Shown piece by piece: positions 1-8,390 of a DNA stretch of 64,000 nt. Below the pieces are notes generated by a model. That model saw nothing but the letters and a program-made list of their open reading frames with translations. It was not told the DNA's origin and ran no database searches. This stretch comes from Micromonospora echinofusca (GTDB lineage Bacteria > Actinomycetota > Actinomycetes > Mycobacteriales > Micromonosporaceae): assembly GCF_900091445.1 (NCBI RefSeq), contig NZ_LT607733.1:1257501-1321500 (forward strand). The letters are read 5' to 3'. A program made the position numbers and the translations under genes. How positions within the stretch are numbered: position 1 is the stretch's first letter; each line of letters begins with the position of its first letter.

Positions 1-48
1 CAGCTGCGCGAGCTGTTCACCCTGGAGGCCGGGGCGGTGGTGGAGTGA
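1..48 (+). CDS. C-terminal tail of a probable SNF2/DEAD-type helicase (partial)
   Basis: Fifteen codons read in frame from base 1 to a TGA at 46-48. The tail (ending ELFTLEAGAVVE) resembles the extreme C-terminus of SNF2-type helicases that sit upstream of SWIM-finger genes in actinobacteria. It overlaps the GTG start of the SWIM gene by 4 bases, so the two are probably co-transcribed. The rest of the gene lies outside the window, so the assignment depends on context and a very short match. Confidence 0.5.
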   Translation, partial: QLRELFTLEAGAVVE

Positions 49-1130
49 GCGGGCCACCGGCGGAGGGCAGTGGGACGAGCGGCCGCTTCGCCGACTACGG
101 CCCGCCGCGCCGGGTCGACGGCGGCCTGAGGGCACGCAGCACCCGGGGCGCCATCGGCCGGTCCTGGTGGTCGCGGCGCTTCCTGGAGGTGCTGGAGTCC
201 TTCGCCCTGGGCACCCGGTTGACCCGCGGCCGGTCGTACGCGCGGGCCGGCCAGGTGATCCGCCTGGACGTCGCCCCCGGCACCGTCCACGCCGAGGTGC
301 AGGGCTCGCGCGCGCAGCCGTACGAGGTGAGCATCGCCCTGTCGCCGTTCCCGGAGGCGCTCTGGGCCCGCGTCGAGGCGGAGCTGGCCGCCCAGGCGTT
401 CTTCAGCGCCCGGCTGCTCGCCGGCGACCTGCCCCCGGAGCTGGAGGAGCTGTTCGCGGCGGCCGGCGCCCCACTCTTCCCCACCGGCGTGGCGGAGCTG
501 CGTCAGCGGTGCAGCTGCCCCGACTTCGCCGTGCCCTGCAAGCATCTCGCGGCCACGTTCTACCTGCTCGCCGAGGCGTTCGACGCCGACCCGTTCCAGT
601 TGCTGCACTGGCGGGGCCGCAGCCGGACGCAGATGCTCGACCGGCTGCGCGTCCTGCGCGCCGGCGCCGCAGTCGTCGACGACCGGCCGGAGGCGAACGG
701 TGCCCGGCCCCAGGCCGTGCCGTCCGCGACGGACGGTGTCGTGCCGCCGACCCCACCGTCCATGGCGGACGGCGGCACACCGGTGGCCGCACCGTCCATG
801 GCGGACGGTGTCGTGTCCCCGGCCGAGCCGGCCGCGACGGACGGTGCCGCATCCGCTGCCGGGCACGGCGGTGCGGACCGGACCGGACCGGACACCGTGG
901 ACGTCCCGCCGGTCGGGGCGGCCCGGGCGCTCGCCGGCCTGCCGGCGGCACCGCTGGCCGAGGCGGTCGACCGGTTCTGGCTGCCGCCGGTCCCGCTACC
1001 CGACCGGCCACCCAGCCTGTCGACCGGGCCGGACCTGCTGCTGCGGCAGCTCGGCGCGCCGGCCCCCGCCATCGGCGGGCCCGGCCTGGTCGAGCGGCTG
1101 CGGCAGGCGTACCGGCTCCTCGCCCGGTGA
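45..1130 (+). CDS. SWIM zinc finger domain protein
   Basis: A 361-residue protein with an intact SWIM finger, CxC...CxH (C156, C158, C165, H167), which binds zinc and mediates DNA or protein contacts. Residues 1-150 form the conserved N-terminal region of helicase-associated SWIM proteins. Residues 215-280 are a low-complexity linker with repeated short units such as PSMADG and ATDG, encoded by near-repeats of about 30-40 bp, and a conserved C-terminal segment follows. The GTG start overlaps the stop of the upstream helicase tail, suggesting translational coupling and a joint role. The precise function of these SWIM/helicase pairs is not established. Confidence 0.85.
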   Translation: MSGPPAEGSGTSGRFADYGPPRRVDGGLRARSTRGAIGRSWWSRRFLEVLESFALGTRLTRGRSYARAGQVIRLDVAPGTVHAEVQGSRAQPYEVSIALSPFPEALWARVEAELAAQAFFSARLLAGDLPPELEELFAAAGAPLFPTGVAELRQRCSCPDFAVPCKHLAATFYLLAEAFDADPFQLLHWRGRSRTQMLDRLRVLRAGAAVVDDRPEANGARPQAVPSATDGVVPPTPPSMADGGTPVAAPSMADGVVSPAEPAATDGAASAAGHGGADRTGPDTVDVPPVGAARALAGLPAAPLAEAVDRFWLPPVPLPDRPPSLSTGPDLLLRQLGAPAPAIGGPGLVERLRQAYRLLAR

Positions 1131-1149
1131 GGGCGTACGGGACCCCGGT

Positions 1150-1407
1150 TCACAGCCAGCGGCGGCGGAACCGCCACATCAGTGCCGCGTTGGCCACCAG
1201 GACCACCGCGCAGACGGCCCCGGCCAGCCGCCCGGCCAGCACGGTCGTCGCCGGCAGCGAGGCCCACAGCACGATCGTCAACAGCATCAGCCATCGGCCG
1301 CGACGGGCCCGCGCCCGGTTGTCGAGCCGGGCGAAGAACGCCGGATCACTCTCCCGGAGCTGACGGGTGATCTGCTCGAACCTGCGCTGATCCTCTTTGC
1401 TGAGCAT
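1150..1407 (-). CDS. DUF3040 family small membrane protein
   Basis: An 85-residue protein starting MLSKEDQRRFEQI, the typical N-terminus of DUF3040 proteins, with a charged cytoplasmic N-terminal helix and two hydrophobic segments (about residues 36-52 and 57-76) before an Arg-rich C-terminus. This ATG is chosen over an upstream in-frame start because AGGGGAAGG lies 4 bases before it and because family members start here. It is convergent with the SWIM gene. DUF3040 proteins are actinobacterial and of unknown function. Confidence 0.8.
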   Translation of the reverse strand: MLSKEDQRRFEQITRQLRESDPAFFARLDNRARARRGRWLMLLTIVLWASLPATTVLAGRLAGAVCAVVLVANAALMWRFRRRWL

Positions 1408-1875
1408 GTGCCTTCCCCTCACGTGTTCAGCGGTTCGGCGGCATACCCGCTGCGGCGGCGGCTCACGCTCCCGTCCTGCTGCTACTTTGCGCGTCCGGCC
1501 GGTGCCCGCCCCGGCCACGCTCGGCGGTGCCTTCGGCGAGCGGGAGCGCCTCAGGGCAGGCTTAGCCGGACCTTAAATTTGCCTGTGCCGATACAGGTGC
1601 CGTCCCGTGCCGGTCCGGTCGGAATCGTCGCGTCCGGGCCGGACCGTGCCGCGTACGCCCTGCTCGCGAGGTCCGTGCCGGGCCGCGCGGAAATCCGGGG
1701 CCGCCGACCCGCGCTGAGCGGCGCCTTAAGTGCCCTCGCGGGGGCTTCCAGAGCTGCTTGAAGGCACCTGAACGCTTCATTACCTTCCGGTGACAACCCC
1801 CTCAGGCACCAGCCGCCGCACCTGCACCCCGTGCCCGGTGCCGGTCTTCGCGGCGCAGCAGAAACGGATTGGTAC
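1408..1875. other. Noncoding region between DUF3040 and the DUF1800 gene
   Basis: This 468-base divergent intergenic region has no convincing gene. It contains small A+T-richer islands such as CTTAAATTT near 1572 and CCTTAAGTG near 1724, set in GC-rich sequence, plus the candidate promoter listed separately. The length and alternating composition would allow a long 5' leader for the DUF1800 gene, but I recognise no known riboswitch. Confidence 0.4.
1758..1786 (+). promoter_or_regulatory. Candidate promoter for the DUF1800-DUF1501-flavin operon
   Basis: TTGAAG (1758-1763) and TACCTT (1781-1786) are separated by 17 bases and lie about 90 bases before the DUF1800 start, giving a reasonable SigA-type promoter for the redox gene cluster. 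It is called from sequence match only. Confidence 0.4.
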
Positions 1876-3924
1876 ATGGCCGACCAGAATGTGCCACCAC
1901 GTCGACCGCGGGACGACCGCGGATGGGACGGGCGTCAGTACCCCGCCGCCGACGCCCACCCCTCCACCCCGTACGGCCACGAGGCCCGCAGCCCGCACCC
2001 CGCCGACCCGCGGGGGCAGTACGCCCACGCCGGGCAGCCGGCCGCGCGCGGCCCGCAGTGGGTGGGCCCGGACGGCTTCGCCCGGCAGGCCGGCCCTCCG
2101 CAGGCCGGCCCGGGACTGCCCAACCTGGACGACGGCGACGAGCCGGGCCGCAAGGTCGGCCGCCGCAAGGCCCTCGCGGCCCTCGGCGGCACCGCGGCGG
2201 TGGTGGCCGGGGGTGCCGCCCTGGCGATGACCCCGCAGATCCGCAGCCTCTTCGGCGACGAGGCGGTGGCCGGCGACGCCACCGGCACCACCGTCACCGA
2301 CGGCACCCCCGCCCGCCCCAGCGGCCAGCAGCCGAGCACGGTGCGCACCTACACCGAGCAGAACGAGAGCTACATGGGCTCCCGGGCCGGCGAGGCGTTG
2401 AAGAAGAACGCCCCGGCGGGCGGCCGGACGTTCTCCGGGCCGGCGGCCGCCGCCGCGGAGACCAAGGTGACCGTCAAGACGGTGCTCGCCAAGGACCCGG
2501 TGCTGCACCTGGCCCGCCGGGCCACCTTCGGCGCCACCCCGCAGGTCCTCGCCGAGATCAAGGAGCGGGGCATCGACGGCTGGCTGCGCTGGCAGCTCGA
2601 CCCCGACAAGATCGCCCCGACGAAGGCCGAGCTGAAGCTCGCCGAGCTGCCGACGCTGAAGCTGGGCACCGCGCAGCTGCGCGAGCAGCGCGACCAGCTC
2701 AACGAGCGCGGCGCGCAGCCGGAGAAGGAGATGGTGGACGCCACCGTCGCCCGGCAGATCTGGTCGAACCGGCAGCTGTTCGAGGTCATGGTCGACTTCT
2801 GGAACGACTTCCTGCACGTCGCCGCGGACTTCGACGGCGGCGAGGTCTACCGCGCGTCCTTCGACCGGGACGTCGTGCGGGCGCACGCCCTCGGCAACTA
2901 CCCCGAGATGCTGCTCGCCGCGAACCGGCACCCGGCGCTGCTGCTCTACCTCAACCAGAACGACTCCCGCGCCGACGCGGTCAACGAGAACCTGGCCCGG
3001 GAGAACCTGGAGCTGTACTCGGTGGGCGTCGACGGCGGCTACACCGAGAAGGACGTCCGGCAGGCGGCCCTGCTCCAGACCGGTCGCGGCGTCAGCGACG
3101 GCAAGTACGTGTTCCGCCCCGAGCGGCACTACGTCGGCAAGGTGAAGGTCCTCGGCTTCACGCACGCGAACAACTCGAAGGACCCGAAGAAGGCCGAGGC
3201 GGCCATCGACGCGTACCTGACGTACATCGCGCTGCACCCGTCCACCGCGAAGTACGTGGCGCAGAGCCTGGCCACCCGCTTCGTGTCGGACACGCCGCCG
3301 AAGTCCCTCGTGGAGCGGCTGGCGAAGTCGTACAGCATCAACAAGGGCATGATCAAGCCGGTGCTGATGACGCTGTTCAGCTCCTCGGAGTTCTGGGCGG
3401 CGGTGGGCCAGAAGGTACGCCGGCCGATGGAGTACCTGGTCGCCACGTACCGGGCCCTCGGGGTTTCCCCGGAGGCGTCGCCGAGACACGACAACGGCGA
3501 CAGCAAGCGCACCCCGTACGCCCGGGGGCTGCGGCAGGTCCACGACAAGATGCGCCAGTTGGGCCAGTACCCGATGGGCCAGCCCACCCCCGACGGCTAC
3601 CCGGACGTCTACGTGGCCTGGACCTCCGCCGGCACCATGGTCAACGGCTGGAACGAGGCGGGCGAACTGCTCGCCGGCCGCCGTACCGTCTTCACCTACA
3701 CCCCGCCGGAGAAGCTGGTGGCCCGGCCGCCCGCCACCGCCGGCGCGTACGTGGACGCGCTGGCCCTGCGGCTGGTGGGTCAGAAGCTGAGCGCCAGGGA
3801 GCGGTCCCTGATCCTCGGCGTGGCCGGCGTGTCGGCCGGCGACAGGGTCGACGCCACGTTCGACGGGGCCGTCACCGCCGTAGCGCGGGCGATCCTCGCT
3901 TCCCCCCAGCACCACCTCCGGTGA
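1876..3924 (+). CDS. DUF1800 domain protein
   Basis: A 682-residue protein. After a Pro/Gly-rich cytoplasmic-looking N-terminus (1-95), a twin-arginine-like stretch (GRRKALAAL) leads into a hydrophobic segment at about 97-118, consistent with membrane anchoring or Tat export. Residues 190-680 match DUF1800, including the RRATFG-like start and conserved F-NDF and NENLARE-type motifs. DUF1800 genes are commonly paired with DUF1501 genes, as here, and their biochemical function is unknown. The ATG at 1876 is chosen because its N-terminus fits the family; an in-frame GTG lies at 1831 and neither has a strong ribosome binding site. Confidence 0.85.
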   Translation: MADQNVPPRRPRDDRGWDGRQYPAADAHPSTPYGHEARSPHPADPRGQYAHAGQPAARGPQWVGPDGFARQAGPPQAGPGLPNLDDGDEPGRKVGRRKALAALGGTAAVVAGGAALAMTPQIRSLFGDEAVAGDATGTTVTDGTPARPSGQQPSTVRTYTEQNESYMGSRAGEALKKNAPAGGRTFSGPAAAAAETKVTVKTVLAKDPVLHLARRATFGATPQVLAEIKERGIDGWLRWQLDPDKIAPTKAELKLAELPTLKLGTAQLREQRDQLNERGAQPEKEMVDATVARQIWSNRQLFEVMVDFWNDFLHVAADFDGGEVYRASFDRDVVRAHALGNYPEMLLAANRHPALLLYLNQNDSRADAVNENLARENLELYSVGVDGGYTEKDVRQAALLQTGRGVSDGKYVFRPERHYVGKVKVLGFTHANNSKDPKKAEAAIDAYLTYIALHPSTAKYVAQSLATRFVSDTPPKSLVERLAKSYSINKGMIKPVLMTLFSSSEFWAAVGQKVRRPMEYLVATYRALGVSPEASPRHDNGDSKRTPYARGLRQVHDKMRQLGQYPMGQPTPDGYPDVYVAWTSAGTMVNGWNEAGELLAGRRTVFTYTPPEKLVARPPATAGAYVDALALRLVGQKLSARERSLILGVAGVSAGDRVDATFDGAVTAVARAILASPQHHLR

Positions 3925-3932
3925 GGCACCCG

Positions 3933-5312
3933 ATGGAGAAGACTGTGCACACGTTCCCCCTGCACCCCGAATGCCCCGACCTGCGGCGACTGGCCGACGA
4001 CCCGGCCGAGGCGCTGCTGCGGGCCGAGGCCGACATCGTCGCCGCCGAGAACGCCGCCGAGGCCGACCGCTACCGGCGGCTGGAGGACCTGGAGGAAGCC
4101 CAGCAGGACGGTCGCGGCGTGACCCGGCGGACGTTCGTGGCCGGCGCCGCCGCCACCGCGACCGCCCTCGCGACCGCCCAGTTCGTCACCACCTCGGCCT
4201 CGTTCGCGGCCACCAAGACCGGCACGCTGATCCACGTCTTCCTCTACGGCGGGCTGGACGGGCTGAGCCTGGTGGCGCCGGCGGACGACCCGGTGCTCGC
4301 CAAGGCCCGCCCCGACCTGCTGCTCGGCAACGACTCCCTGGCGCTGGGCCGCGGGTTCAAGCTGACCAGCGCGTTCAAGCCGCTGGAGAAGTGGCTGAAG
4401 AGCGGCAACCTCGGCTTCGTCCCGGCGGTCTCCGACGAGCGGCTCTCGCGCAGCCACTTCCAGGCCGCAGATGCCTGCAACCTCGGCGGGCTGCCCGGCG
4501 AGACCGGCGGCCGGGGCTGGCTGGACAGCCTGGTCGACGCGCTCGGCACGGGTACCGCGTTCCGCAGCGTCGGCATCGGCAGCACGCTGCCCCGCTCGCT
4601 GGTCGGCAACAACGGCGCGCTCTCCCTCAACAACGTCGGATCGCTGCGGCTCAACGGCGACGACCGGTACCGGGCCGCGACCGAGAAGGCGATCAAGGGG
4701 CTCTTCACCGGGATCAACCACCCCGTGCAGGAGGCCGTGCAGGACGGCCTGGGGGCGCTGACCACCGCGCAGCGCCTCGCCGCGAAGCCGTACCAGGCGG
4801 CCGAGGGCGTCGAGTACAAGGGCGTCGGCAACGCGTTCCAGCAGCTCGCACAGCTCATCAAGGGCGGGGCGAACGTCCGGGTCGCCACCGTCGGGATGGG
4901 CGGCTACGACACCCACGAGAACCAGGGCACCCGCGACGGCGGTCAGCTGCACCGGCGGCTCAACGAACTGGCCAGCGCCATGGCGGCGTTCTTCACCGAC
5001 CTCGGGGAGAAGTCGGCCGACGTGACCATCATGGTCTCCAGCGAGTTCGGCCGGCGGGTCGCCTCGAACGGCGGCGGCACCGACCACGGCCACGGCGGCG
5101 TGGTCACCGTGCTCTCCGGCCGCAAGCTCGCCGGCTCGCTGCTGGGCACCTGGAACGGCCTGGACGACCTGGACTCCGGCGACGTGCCCGAGTACAACAA
5201 CATGTTCAACGTCTACGGGGCCGTCGCGCAGGGCCGCTTCGGGCTCACCAACGCGGAGGTGGACAAGATCTTCCCCCGGCAGAAGTACCGCCCGATGAAG
5301 CTGTACGCGTGA
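3933..5312 (+). CDS. DUF1501 domain protein with Tat-type signal
   Basis: A 459-residue protein. Residues 65-92 contain a Tat signal (TRRTFVAGAAA plus a hydrophobic stretch ending ASFAA). The rest is a DUF1501 domain, a sulfatase/phosphatase-like fold, with family motifs FLYGGLDGLS, SHFQAAD, GGYDTHENQ and SSEFGRR...DHGHGG, whose acidic and His residues are likely metal ligands. It is probably secreted and acts with the DUF1800 protein just upstream. GGTGAGG lies 6 bases before the ATG; an in-frame GTG at 3921 overlapping the upstream stop is an alternative. The next gene overlaps its stop by 4 bases. Confidence 0.87.
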   Translation: MEKTVHTFPLHPECPDLRRLADDPAEALLRAEADIVAAENAAEADRYRRLEDLEEAQQDGRGVTRRTFVAGAAATATALATAQFVTTSASFAATKTGTLIHVFLYGGLDGLSLVAPADDPVLAKARPDLLLGNDSLALGRGFKLTSAFKPLEKWLKSGNLGFVPAVSDERLSRSHFQAADACNLGGLPGETGGRGWLDSLVDALGTGTAFRSVGIGSTLPRSLVGNNGALSLNNVGSLRLNGDDRYRAATEKAIKGLFTGINHPVQEAVQDGLGALTTAQRLAAKPYQAAEGVEYKGVGNAFQQLAQLIKGGANVRVATVGMGGYDTHENQGTRDGGQLHRRLNELASAMAAFFTDLGEKSADVTIMVSSEFGRRVASNGGGTDHGHGGVVTVLSGRKLAGSLLGTWNGLDDLDSGDVPEYNNMFNVYGAVAQGRFGLTNAEVDKIFPRQKYRPMKLYA

Positions 5313-6730
5313 CCTACCCGCGCACCCACGCCGCCGGCCGCCGCGCCGGGACGACCCCGTCCCGGCGCGGCGGCCGGCCGGCTGCGGACGTACGCCCGCT
5401 GGTGCCGCCGCGCCGCGGACCCGGCGGCCGGCGGCTGCTGGCCGCGTTGCTCGTCGTCGGCCTGCTCGCCAGCGTGCTGCCCTGGTGGCTGGACACCCCG
5501 CCCGGATCACTGCGCACGACGGCCGCCACCCTCACCGCCGCCGGCCGGATCACCGGACTGGTCGCCGGCTACCTGCTGCTCGTGCAGGTGCTGATGATGA
5601 GCCGGCTGCCGATCCTGGAGCGGTGGGCCGGCGGCGAACGCATCGCCCGCTGGCACCGCGACGTCGGGGCCACCCTGCTGGTCGCCGTGCTCGCGCACGC
5701 GTCGCTGATCCTCGTCGGCTACGCCGACCTGGAGGACAACCCGGTGCTCACCGAGGCCGGCGTGCTGCTGCGCGACTACGAGGACATGGTCACCGCGTTC
5801 GCCGCCGCCGGGATCCTGGTGCTGGTCGGCCTCACCAGTGTGCGGGCGATCCGGACCGCGCTGCCCTACGAGCTGTGGCACGCCCTGCACCTGTCGAGCT
5901 ACGCGGTGCTGCTGCTCGGCTTCGCCCACCAGTTCAGCAACGGCGCGCAGCTGTTCCGGCCCGGTCCGGTACGCACCGGTTGGATCGCGATGTACGCGCT
6001 GGTGCTCGCCGCCCTGCTCTGGGGCCGGGTGCTCGCGCCGCTGGCGTTCAACCTGCGGCACCGGCTGCGGGTCGCCGACGTGGTCGCCGAGAGCCCGGAC
6101 ACGATCTCGATCTACCTGACGGGGGAGCGGCTGGAGCGACTCGAGCTGCTGGGCGGGCAGTTCTTCCGCTGGCGCTTCCTCGCCCGGGGCTGCTGGTGGC
6201 AGGCGCACCCGTTCTCGGTCTCCGCCGCCGCCAACGACCGCTGGCTGCGGCTCACCGTCAAGGTGGTCGGCAGGCACACCGCCGACCTGCGCGATCTCGA
6301 ACCGGGCACCCGGGTCTGGGCGGAGGGCCCGTCGGGCACCTTCACCGCCGCCCACCGCACCCGCGAACGGGCCCTGCTGATCGCCGGCGGCAGCGGGATC
6401 ACCCCGATCCGGGCGATGCTGGAGGAACTGCCGCCCGGCGCCGCGCTGATCTATCGCGCCCGTACGCCGGCCGACGTGCTGCTGCACCGCGAGCTGGACT
6501 GGCTCGCCGAGGCCCGGGACACCGCGATCTGGTACGTCGTCGGTTCCCGCCACGACCCCGGACCCCGCCAGGTGATGAGCCCGGACGGGCTGCGCCGGCT
6601 GGTGCCGGACGTCGCCCGGCGCGACGTCTACCTCTGCGGACCGCCCGGCCTGGTCGAGCAGTCGCTGCGGGTGCTCCGCGAGGCCGGCGTGCCCCGCCGG
6701 CAGATCCACCTCGCCACGTTCGAGCTGTAG
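5309..6730 (+). CDS. Ferric reductase-like transmembrane flavocytochrome / ferredoxin reductase
   Basis: A 473-residue protein with about six membrane segments (roughly residues 32-230) carrying His pairs suited to b-type haem, such as WHRDVGATL and WHALHLSSY. Cytoplasmic FAD-binding (HPFSVS) and NAD(P)-binding (IAGGSGITPIRAM and a C-terminal CGPPGLV near residue 443) domains follow. It should pass electrons from NAD(P)H through flavin and haem across the membrane. The GTG start overlaps the DUF1501 stop. The FMN-binding and ApbE genes downstream suggest its electrons go to a covalently flavinylated extracytoplasmic protein. Confidence 0.88.
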   Translation: MTYPRTHAAGRRAGTTPSRRGGRPAADVRPLVPPRRGPGGRRLLAALLVVGLLASVLPWWLDTPPGSLRTTAATLTAAGRITGLVAGYLLLVQVLMMSRLPILERWAGGERIARWHRDVGATLLVAVLAHASLILVGYADLEDNPVLTEAGVLLRDYEDMVTAFAAAGILVLVGLTSVRAIRTALPYELWHALHLSSYAVLLLGFAHQFSNGAQLFRPGPVRTGWIAMYALVLAALLWGRVLAPLAFNLRHRLRVADVVAESPDTISIYLTGERLERLELLGGQFFRWRFLARGCWWQAHPFSVSAAANDRWLRLTVKVVGRHTADLRDLEPGTRVWAEGPSGTFTAAHRTRERALLIAGGSGITPIRAMLEELPPGAALIYRARTPADVLLHRELDWLAEARDTAIWYVVGSRHDPGPRQVMSPDGLRRLVPDVARRDVYLCGPPGLVEQSLRVLREAGVPRRQIHLATFEL

Positions 6731-6740
6731 GAAGGCTGTC

Positions 6741-7331
6741 ATGCGTCGCGCCCTGCTCGCCATCACCGGCCTGGCGGCCGGCACCACCGCCATGGTGGTG
6801 CTGAAGGGCTCGCCGGGCACCAGCCCGGTCGCCCATGACCTGCCGGCGGCGCCTCCGCCGGTGGTGCCCGCGCCGGCCGGCCCGACCCCGACCGGCGGCG
6901 AGGTCTCCGCCGCGCCGTCGCCCAGCCGCACCGGCGCGTCCCCCCGGCCCGACCGCACCGCCACCCGGCCCCCGGCGAGCCGGCCCAGCGCCACCACCCG
7001 GGCGCCCTCCGCGCCGCGCACCACCACCAAGCCGCCGCCCGCGCCGACCACCCGCACCGTCACGGGGCCGGTCGTGGAGAACGAGTACGGCAACGTCCAG
7101 GTGCAGATCACCCTGCGCGGGACGCGGATCGTCGACGTGGTGGCCCTGGAACTGCCCGAGGAGACCGCCCAGTCCGACCAGCGCAGCGAGCAGGTCGACG
7201 GCCGCTACAGCGGCACCTCGGGGCTGGTGGTGCAGCGGCAGAGCGCCGACGTGGACACCGTCTCCGGGGCGACCGCCACCAGCACCTCGTACCGGCAGTC
7301 GTTGCAGGCCGCGATCGACCGGGCGAACTGA
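6741..7331 (+). CDS. FMN-binding domain protein, likely covalently flavinylated
   Basis: A 196-residue protein with an N-terminal membrane anchor (about 5-25), a long Pro/Thr/Ala-rich extracytoplasmic linker (30-105) and a C-terminal FMN-binding domain. That domain ends in SGATATS (S175-S181); in the NqrC/RnfG-like family the Thr of the SGAT motif receives FMN by phosphoester linkage. The dedicated FMN transferase (ApbE) gene follows immediately, supporting this modification. It probably accepts electrons from the flavocytochrome encoded upstream. AGGAAGG precedes the ATG. Confidence 0.87.
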   Translation: MRRALLAITGLAAGTTAMVVLKGSPGTSPVAHDLPAAPPPVVPAPAGPTPTGGEVSAAPSPSRTGASPRPDRTATRPPASRPSATTRAPSAPRTTTKPPPAPTTRTVTGPVVENEYGNVQVQITLRGTRIVDVVALELPEETAQSDQRSEQVDGRYSGTSGLVVQRQSADVDTVSGATATSTSYRQSLQAAIDRAN

Positions 7332-7332
7332 C

Positions 7333-8145
7333 GTGCCGGTGCCGGTGCCGGCGGCGGGGCGGCGCGGGCCGGGCGGGTGTCCACCGGCGGCCAGGCCCGG
7401 GCTGCGCCGGGTCGAGCAGGTCATGGGCACCGCCATCAGCCTCGACCTCGCCGACGACCTGCCCGCCCCCGAGCTGGACGGGCTGGCCGGGGACGCGTTC
7501 GCCTGGCTGCGCGAGGTCGACGCCCGGTTCAGCACGTACCGGGCCGACAGCGAGGTGTGCCGCCTCGACCGGGGCGAGCTGCCGCTCTCCGCGGCCGGCG
7601 CCGACCTGCGGAACGTGCTGGCGCGCTGCGCCGAGCTGTGGAAGGTCACCGACGGCTTCTTCGACGCGTACGCCACCGGGCGGCTCGACCCGTCCGGCTA
7701 CGTCAAGGGCTGGGCGGTGCAGGTCGCCTCGGACCGGCTGCTCGCGGCCGGGGCGGCGAACCACTGCCTGAACGCCGGCGGCGACGTGCGGGTACGCGGC
7801 CGCTCCCACACCGGGCGACCGTGGCGGATCGGCGTGCGGCACCCGTGGGACGCGATGTCCACCTGTCTCGTGCTGACCGGCACCGACCTGGCCGTGGCCA
7901 CGTCCGGCGTCTACGAGCGCGGCCACCACGTGCTCGACCCGCGCCGGGGTGTGCCGGCCCGGGGACTGCGCTCGGTCACCGTCGTCGGGCCGGATCTCGG
8001 GCTGGCCGACGCGTACGCCACCGCGGCCGCCGCGATGGGTCCGGCCGGCGTCGGCTGGCTGGACGGCCTGCCCGGCCACCAGCACGCGGTCGTCACCGAC
8101 GACGCGCGGCTGTTGCACTCCACCGCCCTGCCCCTGGCCGGCTGA
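7333..8145 (+). CDS. apbE: FAD:protein FMN transferase (ApbE family)
   Basis: A 270-residue ApbE family protein with motifs QVMGTAI near the start, FSTYRADSEV, the DPSGYVKGWA segment near residues 119-128, the NAGGDV nucleotide-binding motif and the TSGVYERG...HVLDPRRG region near 185-205. ApbE moves FMN from FAD to the Thr of SGAT-type motifs, and the preceding gene encodes such a target. The GTG at 7333 is one base after the previous stop; an internal ATG at 7423 would truncate the conserved N-terminus. No lipobox is obvious, so it may act in the cytoplasm or be exported by another route. Confidence 0.85.
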   Translation: MPVPVPAAGRRGPGGCPPAARPGLRRVEQVMGTAISLDLADDLPAPELDGLAGDAFAWLREVDARFSTYRADSEVCRLDRGELPLSAAGADLRNVLARCAELWKVTDGFFDAYATGRLDPSGYVKGWAVQVASDRLLAAGAANHCLNAGGDVRVRGRSHTGRPWRIGVRHPWDAMSTCLVLTGTDLAVATSGVYERGHHVLDPRRGVPARGLRSVTVVGPDLGLADAYATAAAAMGPAGVGWLDGLPGHQHAVVTDDARLLHSTALPLAG

Positions 8146-8148
8146 GGG

Positions 8149-8310
8149 TCAGCGGAAGGGGCGGGTGGTGGCGGGCCGGGAGCCGAGGGGCCGGGGGCGG
8201 CCCGGTCGGGAGCCGGCGGGCCGGGTGACCGGCCAGCGGCGGTGCGGCCGGTGGTGCCGCGGTGGCGGCTCCGTGCCGTCCGGCTGGCGCGCGGTGTCGT
8301 CGGTGGACAT
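8149..8310 (-). CDS. Small Arg/Pro-rich hypothetical protein
   Basis: A 53-residue reading frame starting MSTDDTARQPDG with a basic Arg/Pro-rich C-terminus, preceded by GGGGG close to the ATG. It lies tail-to-tail with apbE, with the primase-like gene upstream on the same strand. I recognise no family. GC-rich DNA easily yields such frames, so this is tentative. Confidence 0.3.
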   Translation of the reverse strand: MSTDDTARQPDGTEPPPRHHRPHRRWPVTRPAGSRPGRPRPLGSRPATTRPFR

Positions 8311-8390
8311 GTAACCCCCGCTCCCGGCGCGGGTGCGCCGTCGCCGTACCCAACGAGCACCCGCCCTCCGGCGTCGCTGTCGAGCAGCCG

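Noticed and set aside
1780..3915. Long minus-strand reading frame opposite the DUF1800 gene
   Set aside because: It is an antisense shadow caused by high G+C; the sequence is Gly/Arg/Val-rich and low complexity, while the plus strand matches DUF1800.
1869..3932. In-frame upstream extension of the DUF1501 gene to 1869
   Set aside because: The extension is Arg/Pro-rich nonsense from another frame of the DUF1800 gene; a ribosome binding site supports 3933.
8093..8353. Alternative minus-strand frame starting MGTATAHPRRERG
   Set aside because: It overlaps apbE and is low-complexity Pro/Ala/Arg; the shorter 8149-8310 frame is the better, still weak, candidate.
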